From the NCBI GenBank assembly GCA_965232165.1, contig CBDDOY010000002.1:496001-560000 (forward strand): a stretch of DNA of 64,000 bases, read 5' to 3'. Both the position numbers and the translations under genes were made by a program. Within the stretch, counting starts at the first letter, position 1. The number at the start of each line of letters is the position of its first letter. The notes under the pieces were generated by a model that ran no database searches, was not told the origin of the DNA, and saw only the letters and a program-made list of their open reading frames with translations. This DNA is from UBA2779 sp965232165. Lineage in GTDB: Bacteria; Spirochaetota; Spirochaetia; DSM-2461. Below are positions 18,065-26,657 of the stretch, one piece after another.

Positions 18065-18488
18065 TTTTATTTCTTGGATATCTTGAGATAAAAATATCCA
18101 CCCCAGTTCATGATAGGAGAAGTTATATTTCCTGTCAAATGAATGATAAAAAATGGACCGCCTTCAAGAATGGAAGCAATCCATTCTTCAAAAAGCATTT
18201 TCCGGTGAATCAGCCTCAAATCCTGATAAAGCACTAAAGGGCGCAGATATGTTTAATGAAAAGAGGGCTCCAAGAAATATCTTCCGGCATTCTTGCCAGA
18301 CTTCTTTGCGGGCTTTACTTGAAATATCACATTCCGTTTCGTCCGGAAAGTTTTCCTCTAAAAAAGTCTCCAGTTGATTAGCTCTCCAGCCTATGGGCGC
18401 ATATCTGACTATTCCAGGTTGTGCCGTCCATTTCCCTCTGGTACGGGAAGCGTATTATTGCTAAATACCCCGAACCTTGTGTTCACCT
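18065..18488. other. spacer without intact gene
   Basis: Upstream region of tdh. Short broken frames only (for example a minus-strand stretch reading ISSKARKEVWQECRKIF near 18300). No feature can be named. Confidence 0.3.
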
Positions 18489-18880
18489 CTAAACCTGGAT
18501 GTACAGGGGGCTGTAGCGATTAACCTTCACCCCGGGATTACGCCACTGACTGAACCAGGTCTTGCCCTCTTCCGCACCCAGTCTGAGCTTGCTCAGGAAT
18601 GGCCGCTTCAGCCAATACTTGCCGATTATTTTGTCCAGGTCTGTACGATTAAATCCGGCCTCTTCCACGTGTGTTGTCATGTCTTTTTTTCGGGCTTCCT
18701 GAACCCGCCGGGCAATCGGCGGTAGACGGCCATGCGCGTCATCATCGCACTGGGACACCGTGCAAACTGTACCGTCTGCCGCACATGATTGCAGGCATCT
18801 TTGCGAATCTGACGGTCAAGGTAATTCACAGGGAATAGTGGATTGTCTTTATTCCTGAACTCATTTGAGGATATACATTC
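18489..18880 (-). pseudogene. degraded transposase-like gene
   Basis: The minus strand reads NEFRNKDNPLFPVNYLDRQ, then RQTVQFARCPSAMMTRMAV, in one frame. A different frame continues with HVEEAGFNRTDLDKIIGKYW and FSQWRNPGVKVNRY. The two pieces look like parts of one protein joined across a frameshift near 18690. The style recalls transposase-like orphan ORFs, but I cannot assign an IS family. There is no intact start. Confidence 0.4.
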
Positions 18881-19010
18881 ATGAAGAAAGTATTTCCTGA
18901 AATCCTCAATCTTGGCGAAGGCCCGTGTATACTATTTGTGAAGGTCTGTCGTCAATATCTTTCCGGTAACCTTCTTATCTTCAAGCAGTTGAATAAGACC
19001 TTCCCCGCGT

Positions 19011-19878
19011 TCAATGAGTCAAAGCAACACCGGCGACATATTCATAAGGGGTCAGAAAGCCAAGGCGCTTCCTGGGACGTGTGTTTAACCTGTATTCGAG
19101 CATAGCCACATCTTCATCGGAGATCAAGGCGTAGCTGGTCTTTTTAGGCCAAACCCGGCGAGTCAGACCGACGGCATTCTCAACACTGCCCTTTTCCCAG
19201 GAGCTGTAGGGATTACAGAAATAAGTATTGATCCCCAGCTTATCCCGAAGAGGATGATGACGGCGATTTTCCTGACCGTTATCAAAAGTAATAGATCGGC
19301 GCATAGAGGGGGGCAGATCAATCAGCTTCTCAACGAGGGCTGCATTCATTTCCTTAGGAGCACACCGAGGCAGCTTTGCCAGAAGTGTAATTCCCAGAAC
19401 TCGCTCCTGAAGAACCATGAGAGCTTCTTTGCTCTGTCTGCTGACGGCTGTATCGGCCTCTCAGTGTCCTGCCTCCTGCCGAAGACCGACTTCGTCAGGA
19501 CGATCTTCGATACCGGTCCGATTGGGTATTAGTGTGCGCCTGCCACGCTTTTGGTGCCGTTTTCGCCGATTTTTCCGTCCATAGACGAGATATTGTGTCA
19601 AATCCCGCCTTTTTTCAAAGATATACATGTATATGGTCTCATGGCTGATGCTTTTCCCTGGAAGATCAATCTCAATTCTCCCTGCAATTTGCCGGGGACT
19701 CCATCCGAGTTCCAGTTTTTCAATGACATATTCACGTATAACCGGATCGCTGATCCTCTCACGTTTCCTGCTTTGCCGCCTCCGGATCTGTGACCTGCTA
19801 TTGGCCCAGTATGCCTGATATCGATTGTCTTCGGCGCTGTTGTTTTTGATCTCTCTCGAAATGACCGAAGGGGGTACG
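19011..19878 (-). pseudogene. IS30-family transposase, 5'-truncated and with a nonsense codon
   Basis: From the IS481 boundary the frame enters at SVISREIKNN, the end of the IS30 N-terminal HTH. It continues through WSPRQIAGRI and HETIYMYIF to the DDE domain. At 19461-19463 a TGA replaces the Trp codon expected in GHW-EADT, next to the first catalytic Asp. Reading then continues in the same frame (TFDNGQEN, second Asp; NPYSSWEKGSVEN, Glu) to 19011. About 40 N-terminal residues are missing, apparently removed at the IS481 junction. Not functional. Confidence 0.75.
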
Positions 19879-20012
19879 GGTTCAGGACATAGGTAACAGA
19901 TTTCAAGGTTCAGAAGAGGCATCACCCCCCACTTCTTGTGGAGGTAAGTTTTTCTGATTGAAAGGCTTGAAACCATAGGTTTCTCTGTCGATCAATCCCA
20001 GCTCAATATAAT

Positions 20013-20173
20013 GGGCACCTCTAAAAAACCTTATTTCGTTTTTGGCTTGATCTTTTTCCTCGCTGCTGCGTTGTCAAAATGCTCATGTAGCTTAAGCTAG
20101 CTCCGCTTTTGCCGCCTTGCATCAAGAAAAAATCTCTGCGCCAAATTCCAAAAACGGTTTTTTAGAGGTTGCC
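20013..20173 (+). repeat. MITE copy 2, nested in the IS481 element
   Basis: Diverged copy with ends GGGCACCTCTAAAAAACC and GGTTTTTTAGAGGTTGCC, flanked by TAAT duplications (20009-20012, 20174-20177). Its right edge supplies the last base of the transposase stop codon. Confidence 0.85.
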
Positions 20174-21273
20174 TAATCAAAATAGATCGAGAAGAACGAT
20201 TCATCAAGATCTGTGATTCCAATTGTTTCCCCCGCAAGAGCCGTACTGATATAAATACTGCTGCGGTCCAGTTTCAGACAGCCCGAACGCGAGAGTTTCC
20301 GTACCCTGTAAAATAACGGATACCCGATTTCAGTCTTTTCAGATGTATACACTTTCTTTGACTTTTGGTACACATCTCCCGGACATTTCATACCCAGCTT
20401 CTCATGAGGTCTGACCGTGTTGAACTCATGCCGCCACAAATCAGGCGCTTTCTGAATTTCCAAAGCGTCTGATTTAATCTGCTTCTGGATATCGGCTTTG
20501 ATATCCCTGTGCATTCTTTCGTGTCCTCCATTCTGAGACGGCCTGCCCGGATCGATCCGCTCCAGCTGGATTCCAAGTGAAATCCGCCAGGCCGAAAGCC
20601 TTGTAAGACCTCTGACAGAGACGGCGCCGGCAAAGGGGCTTCCGTTATCGCTTTTGATGACTTTGGGCAGGCCGTAGAGCTTGAAAGTCCTCTCAAAAGC
20701 ACTTTTAACGTCCTCTGTGCGGGTTGAGCCGAGTATTCCCGCCTCCAGAACGAAACAGCTGAACTCGTCACGGACAGTTAGCGGTTCACACCGTGAGCGA
20801 TCTTTGGAGTACCGCCGGCCCTTGAAGTCAACAGTCCAGATATCGTTGGGAGCCAGCGCCTGATGAGGCGCATTGATTCGTTCCACAGGGGTTGTTTTAC
20901 GGTATTTTCTTTCCTGGACAAACCCGCTTTTTTTCAAGACTCTTTTGACACTGCTCAACGAAATGGCATCATTGACCCTGTTCAAATACAGGGCATGAAT
21001 TTTCTTCGGTCCCCGCCTGGGATGATCTTTCTTCAACCGGATAATCCTGCAGACAGCCGCTTCTTCCAGCTGATTCGGACTTACCCTGGGCTGTCGGGAT
21101 TGATCTTCCAGCCCTTCAAAGCCGTCCTCTGTGAACCGGTTCATCCACTTGTAACCAGTTTTCCGGCTAATTCTGTACTCTAAGCATAAACTGCTGAAGT
21201 TCTGCTTTCCCTGCTGAACTCGAATAACGAATTCTTCTTTCAAATCCATGGTATTTCTCTCCTGCCACGGCAT
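20173..21273 (-). CDS. IS481-family transposase, C-terminally truncated by a MITE
   Basis: 366 residues. N-terminal HTH segments (CLEYRISRKTGYKWMNRF) are followed by an rve/DDE core: WTVDFKG (first Asp), IKSDNGSPF (second Asp) and NGGHERMHRD (Glu). The TAG stop spans the junction with MITE copy 2. If the MITE and one TAAT are removed, the frame continues about 35 more codons, through YIELGLIDRETYGF, to a TGA inside the IS. The catalytic core is intact, but the C-terminus is altered. It mobilised this IS; whether it is still active is unclear. Confidence 0.82.
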   Translation of the reverse strand: MPWQERNTMDLKEEFVIRVQQGKQNFSSLCLEYRISRKTGYKWMNRFTEDGFEGLEDQSRQPRVSPNQLEEAAVCRIIRLKKDHPRRGPKKIHALYLNRVNDAISLSSVKRVLKKSGFVQERKYRKTTPVERINAPHQALAPNDIWTVDFKGRRYSKDRSRCEPLTVRDEFSCFVLEAGILGSTRTEDVKSAFERTFKLYGLPKVIKSDNGSPFAGAVSVRGLTRLSAWRISLGIQLERIDPGRPSQNGGHERMHRDIKADIQKQIKSDALEIQKAPDLWRHEFNTVRPHEKLGMKCPGDVYQKSKKVYTSEKTEIGYPLFYRVRKLSRSGCLKLDRSSIYISTALAGETIGITDLDESFFSIYFD

Positions 21274-21375
21274 GTTTCCACCTCCAAGGTGTTACCATGC
21301 TCGGCTAAAAGTGTTACCTATGTCCTGAACCTCGAGTGTTACCTATGTCTTGACCCCTCCCTCAGAACCAAAAAT

Positions 21376-21395
21376 CCCCCCCCCCCCCCCCCCCC
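21376..21395. repeat. poly-C tract, 20 bp
   Basis: An uninterrupted run of 20 C, 100 bp upstream of a lipoprotein-like reading frame. Runs of this length are prone to slippage in replication and also in sequencing. Confidence 0.9.
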
Positions 21396-21494
21396 GCACA
21401 AGTCTAGCCGTTTACTCCTATCATCTCCTGACAGCAGTATTCCTTCAGGCCGCAAAATCGGCGGCGCAAGCAGCATCTAACTCTTCTACTATCA

Positions 21495-22627
21495 GTGCCG
21501 ATCATTGCATTCATCATTGCCTGCAGTGGCGGCAATGATTCTAACTCTTCCAGCGAAGCCCAGATAACCCAGTTGAGTGTCACCATTAACGGCAAAGATT
21601 ATGATGTCAGCTTCGTAAACAATGCGGCAGCAGTGGCCATCCCCTCTAATCAAACAATCCCGCAGACGATAACGGTAAAGAGTGCGGCCCTCTCAGCCGG
21701 TGCATCCGGCCCTGACGGACTGGCGGCAGGGCAGCCGCTTACCCTGACTGACGGCAGTGTGAGGCTGACGATAACCGCCGGGGACGGCATCGCCACAACT
21801 GATTATACCATCACCGTCGCCCACCTAATCAGTGCGGCGGAACTGGCGCGTTCCGACACCACTGTGGACGGCAGCAAGCCGGATGCGTACCGTATTAATT
21901 ATGGGGCCTTCAGCATCGAAACGACTGCGGCGGGTGCCGGGGATTACCGCCTGGCTGTCCGGGCCGCCTCGAAAACCGCACCAAATGCCGCGGAAATCCC
22001 GAAGCTTCTGCCGCCATCGTCAGAAACCTGTCATCCGCCCCTGTCAATGTGTTCATGAGCTTTCATATAGACACCGATCTTTTTGATGCTGATACCGATT
22101 GGGCAGGCGATAGCTACAGGGGGGCGAAGGATAAAACTCTGAAAAAAGCTAAGGTGGATTCCGCTGTTCTCCAGGCTGATACCGAATACAAGCTCTATGC
22201 CGTATCGGGAGATCCTTCCATTTCCGATGTCCACACCCTGCTCACCTTCAGAACCGATCAGGGCACGGGTCCAGACTCAGGAACCTTTTACAATACACCA
22301 GTGGGATACACCTATACTGTAAAAGCTGGGGAATCTTTTTTGTTACGCACGTCTTTCAACGGTTCGCTAACTGGGCTTGTTAGGTATGAGAGAATTGATG
22401 GTTCGGACTTGGCTTTTGTCTCTCATAGCAGTGATAATGGAGTAGTCCCTAATGGTGGCAGAGGAAAAACTTTTTACTCAAGTCAAGTGGAATCATCACC
22501 TACTAATTTGACTATGCTTTCAACGAACTTTGACATCGAACTGATTGGAGTCAATAATGCTGGAGAAGGGAATCTTCGGATAAGCTATAGAGGCATGAAT
22601 TTTGACTTTAACTTCATTGTTCAGTGA
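21495..22627 (+). pseudogene. lipoprotein-like surface protein gene, broken
   Basis: The first frame (21495-22058) gives a hydrophobic stretch ending in a lipobox (AFIIAC), then Ser/Asn-rich linker and a beta-sandwich-like domain (ITQLSVTINGKDYDVSFV). The frame is lost near 21995. The second frame (to 22627) continues sensibly through APVNVFMSFHIDTDLFDAD to FNFIVQ. The positively charged n-region (NRRRKQH) lies upstream of the only usable start (GTG 21495), with a TGA at 21429 before it, so the true start is also missing. Probably a decayed outer-surface lipoprotein. Function unknown. Confidence 0.5.
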
Positions 22628-22952
22628 AAACAATGAGCCGTCAATTTTGTCGAGGCCGCAGAGTTCTCAGCAGGAGCAACTGGCATAGAGTTCGCTTTTT
22701 GGATTTGTTAATTAATGTGAAATTATTCTGCTTCAAAGAGTTGCTGATTTAGTCAACTCATAGGGAAGAATTATCGTCCGTTCCATCCTGAGTCCTTCCT
22801 GAAATTGGAACAGGAAAAAACTCTGCAGGCACAGCAGCGGAACGATACAATATGATAGGAGAGACTTCTGTACTGTTACCCCCTCAAGAGCAAATTATTG
22901 ATTTTGAGATTGAACTAGCAACTACTCTCAGTCCGATAAACGCGGCTGAAGC
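22628..22952. other. spacer
   Basis: Lies between the converging lipoprotein and dehydrogenase genes. No gene, strong hairpin or repeat recognised. Confidence 0.4.
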
Positions 22953-23822
22953 TCAGTTCTTGCGGGTAAGCCGCCGGATCAGGCTGGAGGTATCCCAGCG
23001 GCCGCCGCCCATCTCCTGAATTTCACCGTAGTAGTCGTTCACAACTCGAGTGACGGGCAGTTCAGCACCGTTATTAGCGGCCTCAGCAAGGCATATCGAG
23101 AGGTCCTTGCGCATCCAGTCAACAGCGAATCCAAAGCAGAACTCGTCATTCAGCATGGTATTACCGCGATTCTCCATCTGCCAGGAACCGGCAGCGCCCT
23201 TGGAGATAACATCGACGACCTTGTGTCCATCCAGTCCGGCACGCTGAGCGAAATCAAGGCCCTCTGAAAGGCCCTGTACCAGTCCGGCAATACAAATCTG
23301 GTTGACCATCTTGGTCAGTTGTCCGGCACCGACACCGCCCATCAATTCGGCAGAGCATGCGTAACTCATAATCACAGGCCGCGCTTTTTCAAAGGCATCC
23401 GCCTCGCCGCCGATCATCACCGTCAGCACACCGTTTTCCGCACCGGCCTGCCCGCCCGAAACAGGCGCGTCCAGGAAGGGCACCTCGGACTGGGCGGCGA
23501 TCTCTCGCTCCACATTGGCAGAAGCCGTGGTATGGTCTACTAGGACAGCGCCCTGTTTGCACCCGGCCAGCACACCGTCATCACCAAAAACCACCGACCG
23601 CAGGTCATCATCGTTACCGACACACATGAAAACAAAATCGGCTCCCTCGGCAGCTTCTCGCGGTGTTGCCGCGTTGTCTCCTTCATAATCCTGACACCAC
23701 TGTTCGGCCTTTGCGGCAGTACGATTGTAGACCCGTGTTTTGAAACCAGCCCTGGAGAGATGGCCGGCCATCGGATAACCCATGACCCCGAGTCCGATAA
23801 AGGCAGCCTGTTGTTTGCTCAT
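22953..23822 (-). CDS. beta-hydroxyacid dehydrogenase (GarR / 3-hydroxyisobutyrate dehydrogenase family)
   Basis: 289 residues. NAD(P) motif FIGLGVMGYPMAGHL at the N-terminus, substrate-binding signature LDAPVSGGQAGAENG near residue 116, and catalytic Lys in GAGQLTKMVNQ near residue 170. Family members reduce tartronate semialdehyde, oxidise 3-hydroxyisobutyrate or reduce succinic semialdehyde; sequence alone does not choose. It is isolated between broken elements, with MITE copy 3 only 16 bp upstream of its start, so its promoter may have been altered. Acquisition by transfer is possible. Confidence 0.82.
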   Translation of the reverse strand: MSKQQAAFIGLGVMGYPMAGHLSRAGFKTRVYNRTAAKAEQWCQDYEGDNAATPREAAEGADFVFMCVGNDDDLRSVVFGDDGVLAGCKQGAVLVDHTTASANVEREIAAQSEVPFLDAPVSGGQAGAENGVLTVMIGGEADAFEKARPVIMSYACSAELMGGVGAGQLTKMVNQICIAGLVQGLSEGLDFAQRAGLDGHKVVDVISKGAAGSWQMENRGNTMLNDEFCFGFAVDWMRKDLSICLAEAANNGAELPVTRVVNDYYGEIQEMGGGRWDTSSLIRRLTRKN

Positions 23823-23838
23823 ATTGATTCCTCATTAA

Positions 23839-23999
23839 GAGCACCGCTAAAAAACCCGTTTACTTCTTGACTCGACTTTTCCGCCGCTACTGCGTTGTCA
23901 AAATACTCACGTAGCTTAAGCTGCGCCTGAGCTTTTGCCGCCTTGTATCGACAAAAAATTTCTTCGTCAATTTCCTAAAGCTGTTTTTTAGAGGTGCCC
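23839..23999 (+). repeat. MITE copy 3
   Basis: Ends GAGCACCGCTAAAAAACC / GTTTTTTAGAGGTGCCC, with TTAA duplications at 23835-23838 and 24000-24003. Very similar to copies 4 and 5. Confidence 0.85.
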
Positions 24000-24308
24000 T
24001 TAAATATTTTGCTGCGGCGATTCTACACGAGCCGACGGGCATTCGCCGCCATCCGTTTCAAAATAATGACAGAACTTCTTTTAGTCAACGTGCCTGCTGT
24101 TTTCAGGCCCCGTCAAATGCCTGGATGGCCCGCCGGGATCTGTTCATATCGCCAAACCCTGCTTAGGGGCTTAATACAGTGTGAATGAGGAGGCCGGAAG
24201 CCAAACCGCTTCCTGGTTCTGGGAAGGCATATGAAATACGGGAAGATGCTCTTTGCTGTGCTGTACACAACACAATACTGCACAGCAATAGCCGCGCAAG
24301 GGATTGAA

Positions 24309-24412
24309 ACGGAAATGCCGCTGGCTGCCCCGGCGATTGGCAATGAGCCGGAGGACAGGCTGCCAGAGTAAGGCATTGCAGTGAAAAGCCCGACCCGAAG
24401 GGTTGCGCCCAG
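24309..24412 (+). repeat. dispersed repeat B, copy 1
   Basis: Shares a core with 54237-54366 and, inverted, with 39870-39995: GGAAATGCCG..GGCTGCCCC, then GGCAATGAGCC, then GAAAAGCCCGACCCGAAGGG, then GCGCCCAG. In this copy the C-run is only four bases. Short ORFs across it are artefacts of the repeat. Confidence 0.7.
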
Positions 24413-24483
24413 TTATTGATGACAATGTCTGTCAGACTCCTAGACCAATAATGAATAGTTGAGATATGCTTATAAAATCTGTT

Positions 24484-24650
24484 TGCCGACAGTGTTCTGA
24501 TTTCTAGAACCTAAGAGGGAATCCGGTGAGAATCCGGAACGATCCCGTCACTGTGATTTGGGCAAGGTTCACCTTATTGCCACTGTTCCGAATGTGGAAT
24601 GGGAAGGCGGTGGACGCATACCAATAAGTCAGGAGACCTGCTAATCGGCG
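24484..24650 (+). ncRNA. cobalamin riboswitch
   Basis: All conserved blocks of the class are present in order: GGGAATCCGGTGAGAATCC (24518-24536), CCCGTCACTGTGA, GCCACTG, GGGAAGGCGG (24601-24610) and AAGTCAGGAGACCTGC (24626-24641). The outer helix can form between GCCGA near 24485 and TCGGC near 24645. It controls the downstream cbiK-btuFCD genes. A strong hairpin (ATAACAC..GTGTTAT, 24659-24688) and a Shine-Dalgarno-blocking hairpin follow. Confidence 0.92.
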
Positions 24651-24715
24651 TATCACAGATAACACTCTTCGAGGAGAGAGGTGTTATCCTGGATTTCTAA
24701 TCCGAAGACCCATCT

Positions 24716-24737
24716 CCTCCAAAGAAAGAATTGGAGG
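24716..24737 (+). promoter_or_regulatory. cbiK: hairpin covering the cbiK ribosome-binding site
   Basis: CCTCCAA (24716-24722) pairs with TTGGAGG (24731-24737) around an 8-nt loop. The second arm is the Shine-Dalgarno of cbiK (ATG 24742). This is a plausible expression platform for translational control by the riboswitch. Confidence 0.6.
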
Positions 24738-24741
24738 CTCA

Positions 24742-25605
24742 ATGCGACACAGAATGCTCCCCCTTCTTCCCATAGTTCTCGGTGTTATCAATATGCCGGG
24801 CTGCACCCCGAAGAAGTCATCGGAACCCGTGATTCTTATAGCGGCATTCGGCAGCAGTTATGAGAGGGGCTTGGGAAATCTCGCTGATTTCGACAGGGCT
24901 GTACGCTCGGCATTTCCCGGTAACGAAATCTATTGGGGTTTTTCGGCTTCCTTCATCGTAAAGAAGCTGCAAAACTTGGGTATTAAGACTCTCTTTGACT
25001 CTCAGGTGCCCTTGCTTGACATTGAGCAGGCTCTCTCCCATCTGCGTGCTCTGGGGAAATCAAAGGTTCTCGTCGTGAATTTTCTCATCATGAGAGGTGC
25101 AGAATACCGACAGATACTGAACACGCCGACTGCCGGTCTCAATGTCAAATATGTGCATCCCATCCTCTACTATGAAGAAAGTATTCAAAACACTGTGATG
25201 GCCTTGGAAGACTTGATAGCAGACGGCAAGGAGACGGCAACGATTTTCTGCGCGCACGGCAATGGCCGTGATATCCAATATAACATCGAACTCGAATTAT
25301 TAGACGAATATCTCAAGAGGAATTACCAAAACGCCTATTTGGTGAGTTTGGAAGGCACTCCCAGTTGGCCGCCGGTACGGGATGCGGTTCTCGGCTCCGG
25401 CGTGAACCGTGTGCGTTTCGTTACCTTCATGCTGACTTCGGGTGATCATATGGCGAATGATGTCATGGGGGAAAGTCCTGAATCTTTCAGAAGGCAACTC
25501 GGTTTGTCCGCCGAATCCACCGACGGACTGGCCAGTATTCCCGAATTCCAACGGATGTTCATAGACCGGATGCATCAGGTGATGGCTCAGTTTGAGGGAA
25601 TGTGA
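24742..25605 (+). CDS. cbiK: sirohydrochlorin cobaltochelatase, exported lipoprotein form
   Basis: 287 residues. Residues 1-21 form a lipoprotein-type signal ending MPGC; the mature protein is a CbiK chelatase. Landmarks are LIAAFGSSYERG near residue 31, IYWGFSASFI near residue 61 and the metal/catalytic His regions CAHGNG near residue 170 and FMLTSGDHMANDVMG near residue 230. It inserts cobalt (possibly iron) into sirohydrochlorin. Exported CbiK forms are known in sulfate reducers. The cobalamin riboswitch and the coupled transporter genes support a cobalt or corrinoid role. A periplasmic, membrane-tethered location is inferred from the signal. Confidence 0.87.
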   Translation: MRHRMLPLLPIVLGVINMPGCTPKKSSEPVILIAAFGSSYERGLGNLADFDRAVRSAFPGNEIYWGFSASFIVKKLQNLGIKTLFDSQVPLLDIEQALSHLRALGKSKVLVVNFLIMRGAEYRQILNTPTAGLNVKYVHPILYYEESIQNTVMALEDLIADGKETATIFCAHGNGRDIQYNIELELLDEYLKRNYQNAYLVSLEGTPSWPPVRDAVLGSGVNRVRFVTFMLTSGDHMANDVMGESPESFRRQLGLSAESTDGLASIPEFQRMFIDRMHQVMAQFEGM

Positions 25606-26657
25606 GAGCAGCGCTTCAGATAATTAGGCCGTCTCCTGATTTTCTCTTGGCGGCCTTGTTCTTACTCATTTCCGGCGGCATGATCATGGCCCTGGGCCGG
25701 CCGGAGTCCCGGGTTTCTCCAAGGGCTGTCATTCTTAACGATGTCGATGGGCGTGAGGTAGCGGTGGAACTGCCGGTCAATTCGCTGATTTCCTTGAATT
25801 CCGGATTGTCAGAGATTGTGGCAGCCCTGGATGCCGGTGGGCGCATCATAGGCCGGGACAGTTTCAGCAGCTTCCCCTCATTCCTGAATAAGATACCGGT
25901 GGTGGGCAGGAATTCATCGGGGGTGAGTATGGAAAGCATACTGGCCCTTCAGCCCGATCTCATATTGGCCGATGCGATGTTCGATGAGAGTCATATTGAA
26001 ATTCTTAGGAAACAGGGAATCCCTGTGATCATCGAATCCACAAGCAATCCGCTTCGGATTGCATTGATGGTAAGGAATATGGGAAGAATTCTCCAGGTTG
26101 AAGAGAGGGCTCAGCACATTATCGCCGTTATAGATGAGATATTGGGGGAGGTTGATATGGCGGTGGAAGGACTCGGTCTCTCCGATGAAGAGAAGATGGC
26201 GGTGTTCTACGAAAACCGCAAACCGAACAAGAGCGCCTCCGCGTTAAGCGGGCACGATTTCTTCATCAGACATGCGGGAGGAATCAGCATCGCCGCAGAT
26301 GAACCGGTAAGATTTCCCGAATTGAGCCCTGAGTACATCGCTGTGAGGAATCCCGATGTAATCATCCGCCGGGTCAGTGGTGACATCACCCGCAAAGCCA
26401 TGGAATCCATGCGTCAGGACATCATGGCCAGGCCCAGCCTTCGGTCGGTGAATGCCGTCAAGAATCACCGGGTTCATATCGTGAAATCCGATCTTTTCAT
26501 CTCCTTGAGATATCCGGTAGGCATCGCATACCTGGCCAAACTCTTTTATCCCGATAGTTTTGGACTGGACCCACAGAAGATGTACCGGCGCTATGTGACG
26601 ATGCTCTACGGCGAAGAGGAGTGGGGGAGGATGGATGAGATATACGTCCATCCCTAA
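25602..26657 (+). CDS. btuF: corrinoid/metal ABC transporter substrate-binding protein
   Basis: 351 residues starting at GTG 25602 inside the cbiK stop. N-terminal hydrophobic signal (LLAALFLLISGGMIMALG), then a type-III binding-protein fold: NSGLSEIVAALDAG near residue 65, GVSMESILALQPDLILAD near residue 106, and PDVIIRR near residue 250. The family binds B12, haem or siderophores. The upstream riboswitch and cobalamin genes make a corrinoid or cobalt chelate the likely ligand. Confidence 0.82.
   Translation: MRAALQIIRPSPDFLLAALFLLISGGMIMALGRPESRVSPRAVILNDVDGREVAVELPVNSLISLNSGLSEIVAALDAGGRIIGRDSFSSFPSFLNKIPVVGRNSSGVSMESILALQPDLILADAMFDESHIEILRKQGIPVIIESTSNPLRIALMVRNMGRILQVEERAQHIIAVIDEILGEVDMAVEGLGLSDEEKMAVFYENRKPNKSASALSGHDFFIRHAGGISIAADEPVRFPELSPEYIAVRNPDVIIRRVSGDITRKAMESMRQDIMARPSLRSVNAVKNHRVHIVKSDLFISLRYPVGIAYLAKLFYPDSFGLDPQKMYRRYVTMLYGEEEWGRMDEIYVHP

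Larger units (their letters stand above)
19879..21330 (-). mobile_element. IS481-family insertion sequence
   Basis: Bounded by a perfect 20-bp inverted repeat, GGTTCAGGACATAGGTAACA (19879-19898) and its complement (21311-21330), around one DDE transposase gene. A second, slightly different copy of the end (TGTTACCTATGTCTTGACCC) lies at 21336-21355, suggesting another element once abutted here. A 161-bp MITE is nested inside near the 3' end of the transposase. Target duplication not evident. Confidence 0.75.

Noticed and set aside
20011..20175. MITE copies as regulatory small RNAs or terminators
   Set aside because: The exact 4-bp target duplications and conserved inverted ends are better explained by transposition, although they may also act as transcription stops.
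21350..21538. Proline-rich ORF through the C20 tract
   Set aside because: The Pro run is only the C homopolymer, and no family features flank it. A stop separates it from the lipoprotein frame.
24113..24412. Repeat B as an integron attC site
   Set aside because: The copies are single and widely spaced, with no GTTRRRY / RYYYAAC core pairs or cassette array, and no integrase is present.
24113..24425. Minus-strand ORFs across repeat B as genes
   Set aside because: The protein pattern follows the repeat and recurs at 39868 and 54128 with frame changes caused by the C-run.
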